The notes under the pieces: model-generated
What the model saw: only the letters and a program-made list of their open reading frames with translations
Databases searched by the model: none
Told to the model about the DNA's origin: nothing
Made by a program: the position numbers and the translations under genes
Part shown: piece by piece, positions 25,989-34,710 of the stretch
Position numbering within the stretch: the first letter of the stretch is position 1
How the letters are laid out: every line of letters begins with the position of its first letter
Assembly: GCF_023699475.1 (NCBI RefSeq)
Contig: NZ_JALXFV010000003.1
Location: 30,972 to 94,971, forward strand
Origin: Halomarina rubra
GTDB taxonomy: Archaea; Halobacteriota; Halobacteria; Halobacteriales; Haloarculaceae
DNA: 64,000 nucleotides
Direction of reading: 5' to 3'

Positions 25989-28900
25989 CTAGTCCTCCGC
26001 GGGCGTCGCGGTGGTCGTCCCGGTCTCCGTCGAGCGCCCGGGACCGAGGTAGCGGTACCAGACGACGAGCAGACTCGGGAGCACCAGCACGCTCGCGAGG
26101 AACGCGTAGATGATGGTCAGACCGGTGATGATGCCGAACTGCTGGAGCGGCGGCAGGATGGCGAACGCCAGCACGCCGAACCCGCCCACGGTCGTCGCCG
26201 CACTGCCGAGCAGTGCGCCACCCGTCCCCGTGACGGCACGGCGCATCGACTCCCAGAGGTCGCCCGTCCGGTCGAGTTCCTGGTTGAACCGCTCGGAGAG
26301 GTGGATGGAGTAGGCGACCCCCAGCCCCACCGTGAGGCTCGTGATCATCCCCGTCAGGATGTTGAACGGGATGCCCAGCAGGTACATCGTCCCCAGAATC
26401 CACGTCACGCTGAGCGCGACGGGGAGCAGGGTGACGGCCCCCAGCGTCGCACTCCCTTCCGTGATGCGGTAGGTGAGCATCAGGAAGAGGAACGTCGCGA
26501 CGAGCGTGATGATGAGGCTCTGGACGACGGTCTCCAGTAGCTGGTCGGAGACGATCTTGAACAGGATGGTCTGCCCGGTCGCGGTGGCGGTCAGCCCGCC
26601 GTCGTCGCCTTCGACCTCCTGGGCGATGGCGCGCATCTCCTCGGTGACGGCGTCCATCGACGCCGACCCCTTCGTGGAGACGACGAGGCGGACGGCCTCG
26701 TACTCGCCGTCGCCGTTCTGGGCGATGACGCCGGCGGCCTGGTCGGGCGCGACCGCGAACAGCGCGTCGTAGACGTCCGCGACGTTCTGGTCGGGGACGC
26801 CGTCGCCGTCGGTGTCCGCGGCGGCGAACGTCGCGTTGAACGTCTCGTTGGTCGCCGCGACGCTCTGCATCACCGACAGCGGACTGCGCACGTCGACCTC
26901 GCCGTTCGAGAGGACGACGGTGACGTCGCTGTCGGCGGCGGCGGTCTGTGCGGTGTCGATACGCTCCAGCGCCGCGGCGCTGGCGACGCTCGTCCCGTCG
27001 CTCTCGACGAGGATCTGCGCCTGGGAGTCCTGACGCAGGAAGTTCTCGTTGACGTAGTCGAGGTTCTCCTTCGCGGAGTAGTCGCTGGGTTTCAGCGGTT
27101 CGGGGAGCTCGTAGGTCCACTCCGGCGGGTCGTCGGCCAGGAAGTCCTCCTGGCTGAAGCTGGTGTCGACCTGCGAGGCACCGTACGCGCCACCCGCGCT
27201 GATGAGCAGCGCGACGAGGATGACGACGAACGGCGCACGGCGTGCGGCCGACGACCCGGCGGCGAGGACGGAGGAGAACCGCCCGCCGCCGGTCCCGAAC
27301 GCCTGCTTCTTGCGGTTCCAGCCCCGGCCTTCGAGGAAGCCGTCGATCTCGATCTTGAGGGCGGGAATCAGAACGCCGAAGACGAGCAACGCGGCGGTGA
27401 TACCGAACGCGCTGACGACGCCGAACTCCTGGATGGGTGGCAGCGGACTCGTCAGGTTCGAGAGGAACCCGATGACGGTCGTCGCCGTCACCCAGACGAG
27501 GGCGATGCCGACGCCCGTGAGGGCGACGCGCATCGAGCCACGGACGGTGTCGGTGCTCGCGCCAGTCGAGCCGGTGCGCTCCTCCCGGTGGCGCATGAAC
27601 ACGTGGATGGCGTAGTCGATGGAGAGCCCGATGAGGAGGACGGGCACCGCGACGAACAGCTGGTTGAACGCGATGCCGGCCCAGCCCATGAACCCGAACG
27701 TCCAGACGAGGACGGCACCGATGCCGAGCAGGCCGAGCAGGATGTCGATGACGTCGCGGTAGGCGACGACGAGCGCGACGACGACGAACAGGAGCGCGAG
27801 CGGCCCGACGATAGCGAGGCTGTCGGTCATCGACTGGGTCGTCTCCTCGGCGATGATGCCCGAGCCGAACACGAGCACGTCGTTCACGGAGAACTGCTCG
27901 GTGGGGTTCTCGTTGGCGAGGTCCTGCATCGCGAGCTGTGAGTTCGTGATGGCGTCGCTCGACTGGCCGGTCGCCTCCGCGGTCGACCCGCTGTCGCTCA
28001 CCTGCGTGACGACGAGCATCGTCGCCTCGGCGTCGGTCGAGCCTTCCTCGAAGCTCGTCGGCATGAAGGCGAACGCGGAGAAGCTACCGCCACTGCCCCC
28101 CGAGTCGTCGCTCTCACCGAGCAACAGCCCGAGCACCTGGTCGATCTCCGACTCGTTCATCGACTCCAGCTGTGCGCGCTGTTCTTCGAGCGTCGGGGTC
28201 GAGGCGTTCTGGAACTCGGCGTTCAGCGCCTGGAGCTCCGAGCCGAGTTCGCGCAGGCGTTCGCCGTCCTCCTGCAGGTCCGCACCGCGCTGCTGGAGGC
28301 TCTGGTACTGGTCGGCGAGCACGCCCTGGGTTCCGAGCTGGTAGGCTTGCTGGGCCTGCGACTGGTTCTGAGCGTTGCGCACGCCCTGGGCGGCCTGCTG
28401 GAACGTCCCGAAGTCCTCTTCGTCCAGCTCGACACTCGTGTTCGACCGGACCTGCTCGAACGCCGCCTCGACGGAGGCGTCGGGGTTCTGCTGGAGGGCC
28501 GCCAGCGCACGCTGGAGGTCCTTCGCGGTCGCGTTGAGCGTCTGCGAGCGGTTCTCGAGTGCCGCCCGCTCCTGTGCGACGCTCGAGTTGAGCCGCTGGA
28601 ACTCCGCGTTGGTCCGCTGGAGGTCACCGCCGACCTCCTGCTGGATGGCGGCGGTCGCGACGATGTTGGGGATACCGACGACGGAGTTGTTGTCGGCGAG
28701 CGTCGGTTCGATGGTCTCGTTCTCGCGTAACTCCTGTTCGAGCGCGAGGATACCGAGCATCGACTCCTTGTCGAGGACGTTGTCGTCTCTGACGATGAGT
28801 TGGACGGTCGTCGTGTTGTTCGGCCCGGTCGAGAAGTTGCCGTTGATGTAGCTGAGCTTCTCGGACTCGGGGGAGTCGCTCTGGAACTGGTCGAGCGAGG

Positions 28901-29018
28901 AGGACTGTTCGATCATCCCGGCACCGGCACCGAGGACGACTGTGGCAACGAGCATCAGCGCGATAGCGATGCGCGTGTGGCCGGTGATGGCACCGACGAA
29001 GCGGTCGACGCGGCTCAC
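25989..29018 (-). CDS. RND-superfamily (MMPL-type) transporter
   Basis: The protein has 1009 residues. Two homologous halves each have a span, a large external domain and five clustered spans. The first external domain is unusually rich in Gln/Asn coiled coil (about residues 125-280). The first-half relay motif is GLSIDYAIHVFMRHREER. The equivalent second-half segment reads GLGVAYSIHLSERF and lacks the Asp. I choose GTG 29018 (MSRVDRFVGAITGHTRIAI) because the TATA box at 29101-29107 predicts a transcript starting inside the longer frame. It is a proton-driven exporter, possibly of lipids or hydrophobic compounds. Confidence 0.88.
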   Translation of the reverse strand: MSRVDRFVGAITGHTRIAIALMLVATVVLGAGAGMIEQSSSLDQFQSDSPESEKLSYINGNFSTGPNNTTTVQLIVRDDNVLDKESMLGILALEQELRENETIEPTLADNNSVVGIPNIVATAAIQQEVGGDLQRTNAEFQRLNSSVAQERAALENRSQTLNATAKDLQRALAALQQNPDASVEAAFEQVRSNTSVELDEEDFGTFQQAAQGVRNAQNQSQAQQAYQLGTQGVLADQYQSLQQRGADLQEDGERLRELGSELQALNAEFQNASTPTLEEQRAQLESMNESEIDQVLGLLLGESDDSGGSGGSFSAFAFMPTSFEEGSTDAEATMLVVTQVSDSGSTAEATGQSSDAITNSQLAMQDLANENPTEQFSVNDVLVFGSGIIAEETTQSMTDSLAIVGPLALLFVVVALVVAYRDVIDILLGLLGIGAVLVWTFGFMGWAGIAFNQLFVAVPVLLIGLSIDYAIHVFMRHREERTGSTGASTDTVRGSMRVALTGVGIALVWVTATTVIGFLSNLTSPLPPIQEFGVVSAFGITAALLVFGVLIPALKIEIDGFLEGRGWNRKKQAFGTGGGRFSSVLAAGSSAARRAPFVVILVALLISAGGAYGASQVDTSFSQEDFLADDPPEWTYELPEPLKPSDYSAKENLDYVNENFLRQDSQAQILVESDGTSVASAAALERIDTAQTAAADSDVTVVLSNGEVDVRSPLSVMQSVAATNETFNATFAAADTDGDGVPDQNVADVYDALFAVAPDQAAGVIAQNGDGEYEAVRLVVSTKGSASMDAVTEEMRAIAQEVEGDDGGLTATATGQTILFKIVSDQLLETVVQSLIITLVATFLFLMLTYRITEGSATLGAVTLLPVALSVTWILGTMYLLGIPFNILTGMITSLTVGLGVAYSIHLSERFNQELDRTGDLWESMRRAVTGTGGALLGSAATTVGGFGVLAFAILPPLQQFGIITGLTIIYAFLASVLVLPSLLVVWYRYLGPGRSTETGTTTATPAED

Positions 29019-29100
29019 CGCGTCACCTCGTCGGAAGCAGAGAGTGTGAGTAACATCATAGTGACTGTACTGTTGTTCGTCGCCTACTAACAGCCGAGGT

Positions 29101-29107
29101 GTATAAG
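29101..29107 (-). promoter_or_regulatory. TATA box of the RND/TrmB operon
   Basis: The minus strand reads GTCTTATACACC, a good TATA element. A start of transcription about 25 bases downstream would leave a leader of about 55-60 bases before GTG 29018. This argues against the longer frame that starts at 29114. The leader region (29040-29095) is AT-rich for this genome. Confidence 0.5.
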
Positions 29108-29183
29108 ACACCACCGGAACGTGTCGCTCGTTTGTCTCCGTTCTACCTCCTGCGGAACGGTCACGTACGGCCGTCGGTGGCCC

Positions 29184-30641
29184 TCAATCGTCGGTCGGGG
29201 CGACGCCGGGTGACTCCTCGACGACGCCGTCGGCCCACCTCCCGCGGAGGAACCACGCGGCCGCGGCGAGCATGCTGAGGACGTTCGACAGCGCGATGGC
29301 GTACCAGACGCCCGTCGCTCCCATGTCGAGCGACGTGAGGAAGGCGTACGCCGGCGGGAGGCGGAACACCCACAGCGAGAGGATGGCGAACACCATCGCC
29401 GTGCGCGTGCTGCCCGACCCGCGGAACCCGCCCTGGACGACCTGGAAGACGCCGATGAACAGGAACGTCGGGCCGATGATGCGCAGGTAGTCCGCACCGA
29501 GGGCGATGACGTCGGGCGAGTCGGGGATGAACACCGCCGTGATGGGTTCGGCGAAGGCGTACGCGACGAGTCCGGCGACGGCGAGCACGCCCGCGACGAT
29601 GGCCGAACTGTAGCCGACGGCGCGTTTCGCACGCTCCGGTTGGTCGCTCCCGAGGTTCTGGCCGACGACGGTCTCGGTCCCACGCGCGAGGCCGAGCGCC
29701 GGGAGGAACACGAGCGAGTTGATGCGGTTGCCGATGCCCAGCGCGGCGACGGCGTCGTCGCCCGCGAACGCGACGAGCGCGGTGAGGACGGTGATGCCGA
29801 GCGCCCGCGTCGACTGCTCGATGCTCGCGGGCGCGCCGAGCGAGACGATGCGCTTGACCATCGTGGGGTCGAGTTTGAGGTCGTCGAGCGAGAGGTGGAT
29901 GCCGACCGCGCCCGAGAACAGCCACGCCATCGCGAGGACGGTGGCGACCGCCCGCGAAAACACGGTGGCGACGGCCGCCCCCTGGACGCCGAAGCCGGCG
30001 AACCCGGTCGCCTCGAACGCCCACGTCTGGAGGCCGTCCAGACCGAGCGACGTCAACAGGACGTTGCCCTCGAACCCGAGGATGAGGAAGGGGTCGAGGA
30101 CGACGTTGAGCGCGACGCTGAGCGCCATCAGGTACAGCGGCGTCCGGGTGTCACCCCACCCCTGGAGGAGCGCCTGGAAGACGAAGAAGCCGAACATGAA
30201 CACGATGCCGACGAAGATGGTCCGGGTGTACTCGACGGCCAGCGCGTACTCGGGGGTGCCGGGGGACGCACCCACCAGCGACATCAGCGTCGGCGTCAGC
30301 AGGTAGCCCAGCACCGAGAACCCCGCCGCGACGAGGAAGACGAACGCGATGGTCTGGCCGGCGACGTAGTCGACCCGGTCGTCGTTGCCCGCGCCCTTGT
30401 GCTGGGCGACGAGCACCGTCCCCGCGACGGTGAACCCGCCGGCGACCGATATCATCAGGAAGACGATGGGGAAGGAGTACGACAGCGCCGAGACCGCCTC
30501 CTGGCCGAGGCGACCCACCCAGAACGTGTCCGCGAGGTTGTACCCCACCTGGAGCAGTTGGGCGAGTACGATTGGCAGCGCCAGCACGACCAGCGGTTTC
30601 AGTAACTCGCCGTCGGTGACGTCGACGTCGCGGCCGCTCAC
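29184..30641 (-). CDS. MATE-family multidrug/metabolite efflux protein
   Basis: A 485-residue, 12-span antiporter. Typical MATE features include PIVLAQLLQVGYNLADTFWV with the Asp and aromatic motif of span 1, the GQ motif in VAGQTIAFVFLV, and the second-half equivalents APASIEQSTRALGITVLTAL and RGTETVVGQNLGSDQPERAK. It exports cationic or hydrophobic compounds in exchange for Na+ or H+. Its GTG start overlaps the stop of the TetR gene upstream (GTGA at 30638-30641), so the regulator and pump are coupled. Confidence 0.92.
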   Translation of the reverse strand: MSGRDVDVTDGELLKPLVVLALPIVLAQLLQVGYNLADTFWVGRLGQEAVSALSYSFPIVFLMISVAGGFTVAGTVLVAQHKGAGNDDRVDYVAGQTIAFVFLVAAGFSVLGYLLTPTLMSLVGASPGTPEYALAVEYTRTIFVGIVFMFGFFVFQALLQGWGDTRTPLYLMALSVALNVVLDPFLILGFEGNVLLTSLGLDGLQTWAFEATGFAGFGVQGAAVATVFSRAVATVLAMAWLFSGAVGIHLSLDDLKLDPTMVKRIVSLGAPASIEQSTRALGITVLTALVAFAGDDAVAALGIGNRINSLVFLPALGLARGTETVVGQNLGSDQPERAKRAVGYSSAIVAGVLAVAGLVAYAFAEPITAVFIPDSPDVIALGADYLRIIGPTFLFIGVFQVVQGGFRGSGSTRTAMVFAILSLWVFRLPPAYAFLTSLDMGATGVWYAIALSNVLSMLAAAAWFLRGRWADGVVEESPGVAPTDD

Positions 30642-31291
30642 CGTCGCCCTCGGAGGGTGGTGTCGAGGTACGACGCCAGCGAGACGCGAACGGCGGCGGG
30701 GGCGGTCTCACGGTTGGTCGTCGCCCGTGCCGCCCGCGCGCCGTTGAGCGTGGCGACGACGTGTTCGGCGACTCGCGTCGAGTCCACCTCGCGGAACGAC
30801 CCGTCTTCGATACCGCGCTCGACGATGTCGCGGATGGTCGCGACGAGCAGGTCGTCGATGTCGGAGAACTCCTCGCGGAACGCCGCGTTCGTCACCGACT
30901 GCGAGCGGAGTTCGCTCATCACGGTCTGGATCTCCCGTTGTTCCGCGCGCTGTTCGAGCGGGAGGAGCTTCTCGACCAGGTGTTCGAGGTCGGCCATCGG
31001 GTCGGACGGCGGGCGAGAGAGCGTGGTCTCCTCGAACCGCTTCGCGGCGAACCGGAGGAACGCGACCAGCAGGTCGTCCTTCGAGTCGTAGTGGTAGTAC
31101 AGCGACGACTTGCTCATCTCGAACTCCTCGGCGATGTTGGCGATGGAGAGGTCACAGTAGCCGTGTTCGAGCAGCGCGCGGAACGTCGCCTCCATGATGC
31201 GCTCCTCGGTCGAGCGCTGGCCGGTATCGCCAGCGTCGGCCCGGTCACCTCGGTCGGCCCCGTCGGCCCCGTCGGCGGGGTCGACGTTCAC
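30638..31291 (-). CDS. TetR/AcrR-family transcriptional regulator
   Basis: A 217-residue regulator starting at GTG 31291 and overlapping the gene upstream by four bases. An acidic Asp/Gly/Ala tail of about 25 residues precedes the HTH: RIMEATFRALLEHGYCDLSI, IANIAEEFEMSKSSLYYHYD, then SKDDLLVAFLRF. The helical effector domain reads EHLVEKLLPLEQRAEQREIQ. Its likely operators are the 18-bp palindromes at 31703-31720 and 31890-31907. As TetR proteins usually repress linked pumps, it probably controls its own operon (with MATE) and the divergent ABC operon. Confidence 0.9.
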   Translation of the reverse strand: MNVDPADGADGADRGDRADAGDTGQRSTEERIMEATFRALLEHGYCDLSIANIAEEFEMSKSSLYYHYDSKDDLLVAFLRFAAKRFEETTLSRPPSDPMADLEHLVEKLLPLEQRAEQREIQTVMSELRSQSVTNAAFREEFSDIDDLLVATIRDIVERGIEDGSFREVDSTRVAEHVVATLNGARAARATTNRETAPAAVRVSLASYLDTTLRGRR

Positions 31292-31698
31292 CGCGAGCCA
31301 CCCCCCGAGGACGCGACCTGCGCGTCGTCGAGTTCGGTCGTACACCAGTGACAGAAGTCGAGGCCGTCGGTCAGTTCGCCGCCACAGTGCGGACAGCGAG
31401 CGGTGTCGGCGGCGGCGGTGGTCCGCGGCGTGTGGTCGCGACGGGCGACGACGTAGGCGTCGAGCGCACAGAGGGTGGAGGCGAACCAGACGGGTGCGAG
31501 CGCGACGACGTCGACCGCCTCGCCGGCCGCCAGCGCCTCGATGGCCGCCTGCGGGACGACCAGCGACGTCGCCGCGACGACGAGGAGCCACGCGGCCGCG
31601 CGGCCCCATCGCCGGAGGTAGAGGTGGCCCAGTCCCGTCACCGCCACACTGAGGACGGCCGCGAGCCACGGCCGTCGGGTCGTTCGAGCGTCGTTCAC
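31288..31698 (-). CDS. Membrane protein with C-terminal zinc ribbon
   Basis: The protein has 136 residues and starts at GTG 31698. Hydrophobic segments lie at about 11-28 (LAAVLSVAVTGLGHLYLRRW), 33-52 and 63-82. The first matches the N-terminal pattern of TM2-like haloarchaeal proteins with GLGHLYL. The C-terminal zinc ribbon has CPHCGG and CHWC (two CxxC knuckles), then a short tail. It is the first gene of the zinc-ribbon/TetR/MATE operon. Its function is unknown; co-regulation with two efflux systems suggests a stress-envelope role. Confidence 0.75.
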   Translation of the reverse strand: MNDARTTRRPWLAAVLSVAVTGLGHLYLRRWGRAAAWLLVVAATSLVVPQAAIEALAAGEAVDVVALAPVWFASTLCALDAYVVARRDHTPRTTAAADTARCPHCGGELTDGLDFCHWCTTELDDAQVASSGGGSR

Positions 31699-31702
31699 AC
31701 TC

Positions 31703-31727
31703 TGACTGAACGTTCGGTCAGTATAAG
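31703..31727 (-). promoter_or_regulatory. TetR operator 1 and TATA box of the zinc-ribbon/TetR/MATE operon
   Basis: TGACTGAACGTTCGGTCA (31703-31720) is an 18-bp palindrome with 8 of 9 pairs matching. On the minus strand TTATAC (31722-31727) sits immediately upstream of it, about 25 bases before GTG 31698. The operator therefore fills the gap between TATA box and start, an ideal place for repression. Its near-copy is at 31890. Confidence 0.68.
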
Positions 31728-31889
31728 CGTTGCGCGTTCGACAGCTCGTTCAGCGCGGTCGGTACGGTCGCTCGTCGAGAAGGGAGTCGGAGGGGCGAGG
31801 TCTCAGGGTCGACAGACGTCGGAGCGGTGGATGCGGTCGGGTCATGTCAGGGCCACCGCCCGGGCCGACGTGGTTCCCCTCCGACGTAC

Positions 31890-31907
31890 TGACTGACCGT
31901 TCAGTCT
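31890..31907 (+). promoter_or_regulatory. TetR operator 2, upstream of the divergent ABC operon
   Basis: TGACTGACCGTTCAGTCT is identical to operator 1 at 15 of 18 positions and palindromic at 7 of 9 pairs. GAATAAC follows at 31908-31914 and could be the TATA box of the plus-strand ABC operon. This would leave a leader of about 70 bases to ATG 32009, containing an A-rich stretch (31953-31969). The same TetR probably binds both sites. Confidence 0.62.
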
Positions 31908-32008
31908 GAATAACTGCTTCGGTTCGGGGAGCCATCCTGCCGGGTTCGAATCTCAAAAAACGAAAAAGAGATGCGTTCACGGATTCAAGAGACCGGAGAG
32001 AGACCACC

Positions 32009-33013
32009 ATGGCAGTCATCGAAACCGACGGGCTCAGCAAGTACTACGGCGACGTCCGGGGCGTCGAGGACCTCACCTTCGGCGTCGAGGAGGGCGAGGT
32101 GTTCGGCTTCCTCGGGCCGAACGGGGCCGGGAAGACCACGACCATCCGGACGCTGATGGGCTTCCTCTCGCCGACGGGAGGGAGCGCGACCGTCCTCGGT
32201 GCGGACGTGCGCGACGCCGGAGCGCTCCGGGCCGCCCGAGCGCGCATCGGCTACCTGCCGAGCGACCCGGGACTGAACGAGAACGTCACCGGCCGACGCC
32301 TCATCGAGTACCACGGCGCGCTCCGGGGCGACGTCAGGAGCGACGAACTGCTCGAACTGTTCGAACCGCCGCTCGACCGGAAGGTCGGGGAGTACTCCCG
32401 AGGCAACCGGCAGATGCTCGCCATCGTCCTCGCGTTCATGCACGACCCGGACCTCGTCATCATGGACGAACCCACCTCGGGGCTGGACCCACTCAAACAG
32501 GAGCGGTTCCTGGAGTTCGTCCGCGCCGAACGCGAGCGCGGGAAGACGTTCTTCTTCTCCAGTCACATCCTCGGGGAGGTCCGGAAGGTGTGTGACCGCA
32601 TCGGCATCGTCCGGGACGGCTTCCTCGTCGAACTGGAGGACGTCGAGTCGCTCATCGACCGGACGGGGAAACTCGTCCGCGCGAGCGTCGGCGGGACGGT
32701 CACTCCCGAGGAGTTCACCATCGAGGGGGCACACGACGTGACCGTCGGCGGCGAGACGACTCCGGACGAGACGGCGACCGACGGCGGGGAAGAGACCCTG
32801 GTGACGTTCACCTACACCGGCGCGTACGAACCGCTGTTGCGCCACCTGCTTCGCTACGACCTGCGGGACCTCGCAATCGAGGAGGCCCCGCTGGAGGAGG
32901 TGTTCATGCGCTTCTACGGGGAGGACGACGCCGAGGCCGTCGTCGAACGCGTCGAACGCGAGCGTCGCGCCGCCGAGGGTGAGGACACCGAACTCGAGGC
33001 CGCCGATGTTTGA
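32009..33013 (+). CDS. ABC transporter ATP-binding protein (first gene of exporter operon)
   Basis: The protein has 334 residues. It has Walker A GPNGAGKT (about 36-43), signature YSRGNRQMLAIVLAF, Walker B DLVIMDEPTSGLDP and a switch His in FSSHILGEV. A C-terminal extension of about 110 residues carries an acidic insert (EFTIEGAHDVTVGGETTPDE). This is the CcmA/NatA-like arrangement for ABC-2 exporters. It overlaps the first permease by eight bases. The operon carries a copy of the TetR operator in its upstream region. Confidence 0.92.
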   Translation: MAVIETDGLSKYYGDVRGVEDLTFGVEEGEVFGFLGPNGAGKTTTIRTLMGFLSPTGGSATVLGADVRDAGALRAARARIGYLPSDPGLNENVTGRRLIEYHGALRGDVRSDELLELFEPPLDRKVGEYSRGNRQMLAIVLAFMHDPDLVIMDEPTSGLDPLKQERFLEFVRAERERGKTFFFSSHILGEVRKVCDRIGIVRDGFLVELEDVESLIDRTGKLVRASVGGTVTPEEFTIEGAHDVTVGGETTPDETATDGGEETLVTFTYTGAYEPLLRHLLRYDLRDLAIEEAPLEEVFMRFYGEDDAEAVVERVERERRAAEGEDTELEAADV

Positions 33014-33791
33014 GACCGCCCGCTTCGAGTCCAGACAGCGCCTCCCGGGGTCGGCCGTCGTCGCCGCCGGTCTGTCCGCGTTCGCCGCGATGATGATTCT
33101 CGTCGCGCCGAGCATCCTGAACGACGTCGACCTGGAGTCGCTGCTGGAGGCGTACCCGCCGGCGATGGTCGAGGCGTTCGACCTCGAACTCATCGGCACC
33201 ATCGAGGGGTTCATCGCGCTCGAACTGTACTGGTTCGGCTGGCTCCTCGTCCTGGGTATCTACGTCGCCTACAGCGCCGCCAGCAGCGTCGCCGGCGACA
33301 TCGACGACGACCGGATGGACACGCTGCTCGCCGCCCCCATCTCGCGTGGGCAGGTCCTCGTCGAGAAGTTCCTCGCGTTGCTCGTGCCCATCCTCGTCGT
33401 CAACGTCGTCGTCCTCGTCGTCGTCTACACCGGGACGCGACTGGTCGACGAACCCATCGCCGCCGCGGACCTCGTCGCCGTCCACGCGCTGTCGATACCG
33501 TACCTGCTGTGCTGTGGCGCGTTCGGGATGCTCGCCTCCGTGGTCGCGCCACGACGGCAGGTCGCGGAGGGAGTCGCCGCCGGCACGCTCGTCGGGACGT
33601 TCCTGCTCCAGACGCTGACCGAAGGGACGGACTTCGAGTGGCTCGGAGCCGTCGCTCCGATGCGCTACTACGACCCCGTCGCCGTCCTCACCGCCAGCGA
33701 GTACGACTACGCGGGCGCGGCGACACTGCTCGTCGCGGCCGTCGTCCTGCTCGGGGCGGGCCAGGCGTGGTTCGCCCGGAGGGACGTCTGA
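33006..33791 (+). CDS. ABC exporter permease 1
   Basis: The protein has 261 residues. ATG 33006 (MFETARFESRQRLPGSAVVA) lies inside the ATPase gene end. About six spans are present. The cytosolic loop SVAGDIDDDRMDTLLAAPIS followed by RGQVLVEKFLALLVPI is the ABC-2 'LLAAPISR' element. It is clearly homologous to the next gene across its whole length, so the transporter is probably a heterodimer made by tandem duplication. Substrate unknown; the TetR link suggests a toxic compound. Confidence 0.88.
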   Translation: MFETARFESRQRLPGSAVVAAGLSAFAAMMILVAPSILNDVDLESLLEAYPPAMVEAFDLELIGTIEGFIALELYWFGWLLVLGIYVAYSAASSVAGDIDDDRMDTLLAAPISRGQVLVEKFLALLVPILVVNVVVLVVVYTGTRLVDEPIAAADLVAVHALSIPYLLCCGAFGMLASVVAPRRQVAEGVAAGTLVGTFLLQTLTEGTDFEWLGAVAPMRYYDPVAVLTASEYDYAGAATLLVAAVVLLGAGQAWFARRDV

Positions 33792-34627
33792 TGAGCACCG
33801 AGACCGTCGAGCGGACCGACCGCCGCGAACACACCGGGAGCGCGCTCGACGTCGCCCGCTTCGAGGGCGAACGCCGCCTCCGGGTCACGGGCGTCATCGT
33901 CGTCCTCGTCGCGCTGTTCGGGGCGCTGTTCGTCGCGCTGAGTCCCGACGTCACGACCGCCGCGGACATCGACCAGTTGACCGAGGCGATGCCCCCGGCG
34001 TTCCGCGAACTGTTCGGTATCGAGACGCTCGGGTCGCTCGAAGGGCTGCTCGCCGGCGAGTTCTACGTCTTCTCGTGGGTCGTCGGTCTCGCGGGGTACC
34101 TCGCGTACAGCGCCGCCGGGAGCGTCGCCGGCGACCTCCGGGCCGACCGGATGGACACGCTGCTCGCCGCGCCCGTCTCGCGGACGAACGTGCTCCTCGG
34201 GAAGTTCCTCGCACTGCTCGTCCCCATCGTCGTCGTCAACGTGGCGATTCCGCTGGTGTTGTACGCCGGGTCGGTGCTCATCGACGACCCGTTGTCGCTG
34301 ACCGACCTCGCGGCGCTGCACGCGCTGGCGATACCGTACCTGCTGTGCTGGGCGGCCGTCGGCCTGTTGGCGGGCGTCGTCGTCCGCCGCGGCCGAACCG
34401 CCAGTCGGGTCGCGCTCGGTCTCGTCGTCGCGGCGTGGCTGAGCGAGTCGCTCGTCGCCAGCACCGACTACGACTGGGTCGGCACGCTGTCGCCGATGCG
34501 CTACTTCGACCCCGCGGCGGTGCTCCTCGACGGGACGTACGACCTCGCGGGCGCGGCGCTGTTGTGCGGCGTCGCCGCCGCCGCGCTCGTCGCCGCACGG
34601 ACGGCGTTCGTCCGGAGCGACCTGTGA
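33791..34627 (+). CDS. ABC exporter permease 2, paralogue of permease 1
   Basis: The protein has 278 residues. Its ATG shares a base with the preceding TGA (TGATG at 33789-33793). After a 20-residue polar start the sequence tracks permease 1: SVAGDLRADRMDTLLAAPVS, RTNVLLGKFLALLVPIVVVN and IPYLLCWAAVGLLAG. Near the end both have the phrase SPMRYFDP/APMRYYDP. Six spans are expected. Together with the ATPase it forms a complete exporter. Confidence 0.88.
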   Translation: MSTETVERTDRREHTGSALDVARFEGERRLRVTGVIVVLVALFGALFVALSPDVTTAADIDQLTEAMPPAFRELFGIETLGSLEGLLAGEFYVFSWVVGLAGYLAYSAAGSVAGDLRADRMDTLLAAPVSRTNVLLGKFLALLVPIVVVNVAIPLVLYAGSVLIDDPLSLTDLAALHALAIPYLLCWAAVGLLAGVVVRRGRTASRVALGLVVAAWLSESLVASTDYDWVGTLSPMRYFDPAAVLLDGTYDLAGAALLCGVAAAALVAARTAFVRSDL

Positions 34628-34710
34628 GCGCTCACCTCGGACCCGCGCTCCGGGGTCGTCGCCGGGGCGAACCAACAGTCGAATGGCCGGCCGTCCCGGA
34701 GGGTCGGTAG

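Noticed and set aside
31941..31952. GGTTCGAATC, resembling a tRNA T-arm
   Set aside because: The flanks do not pair as a T stem and no anticodon arm or acceptor stem can be formed nearby on either strand.
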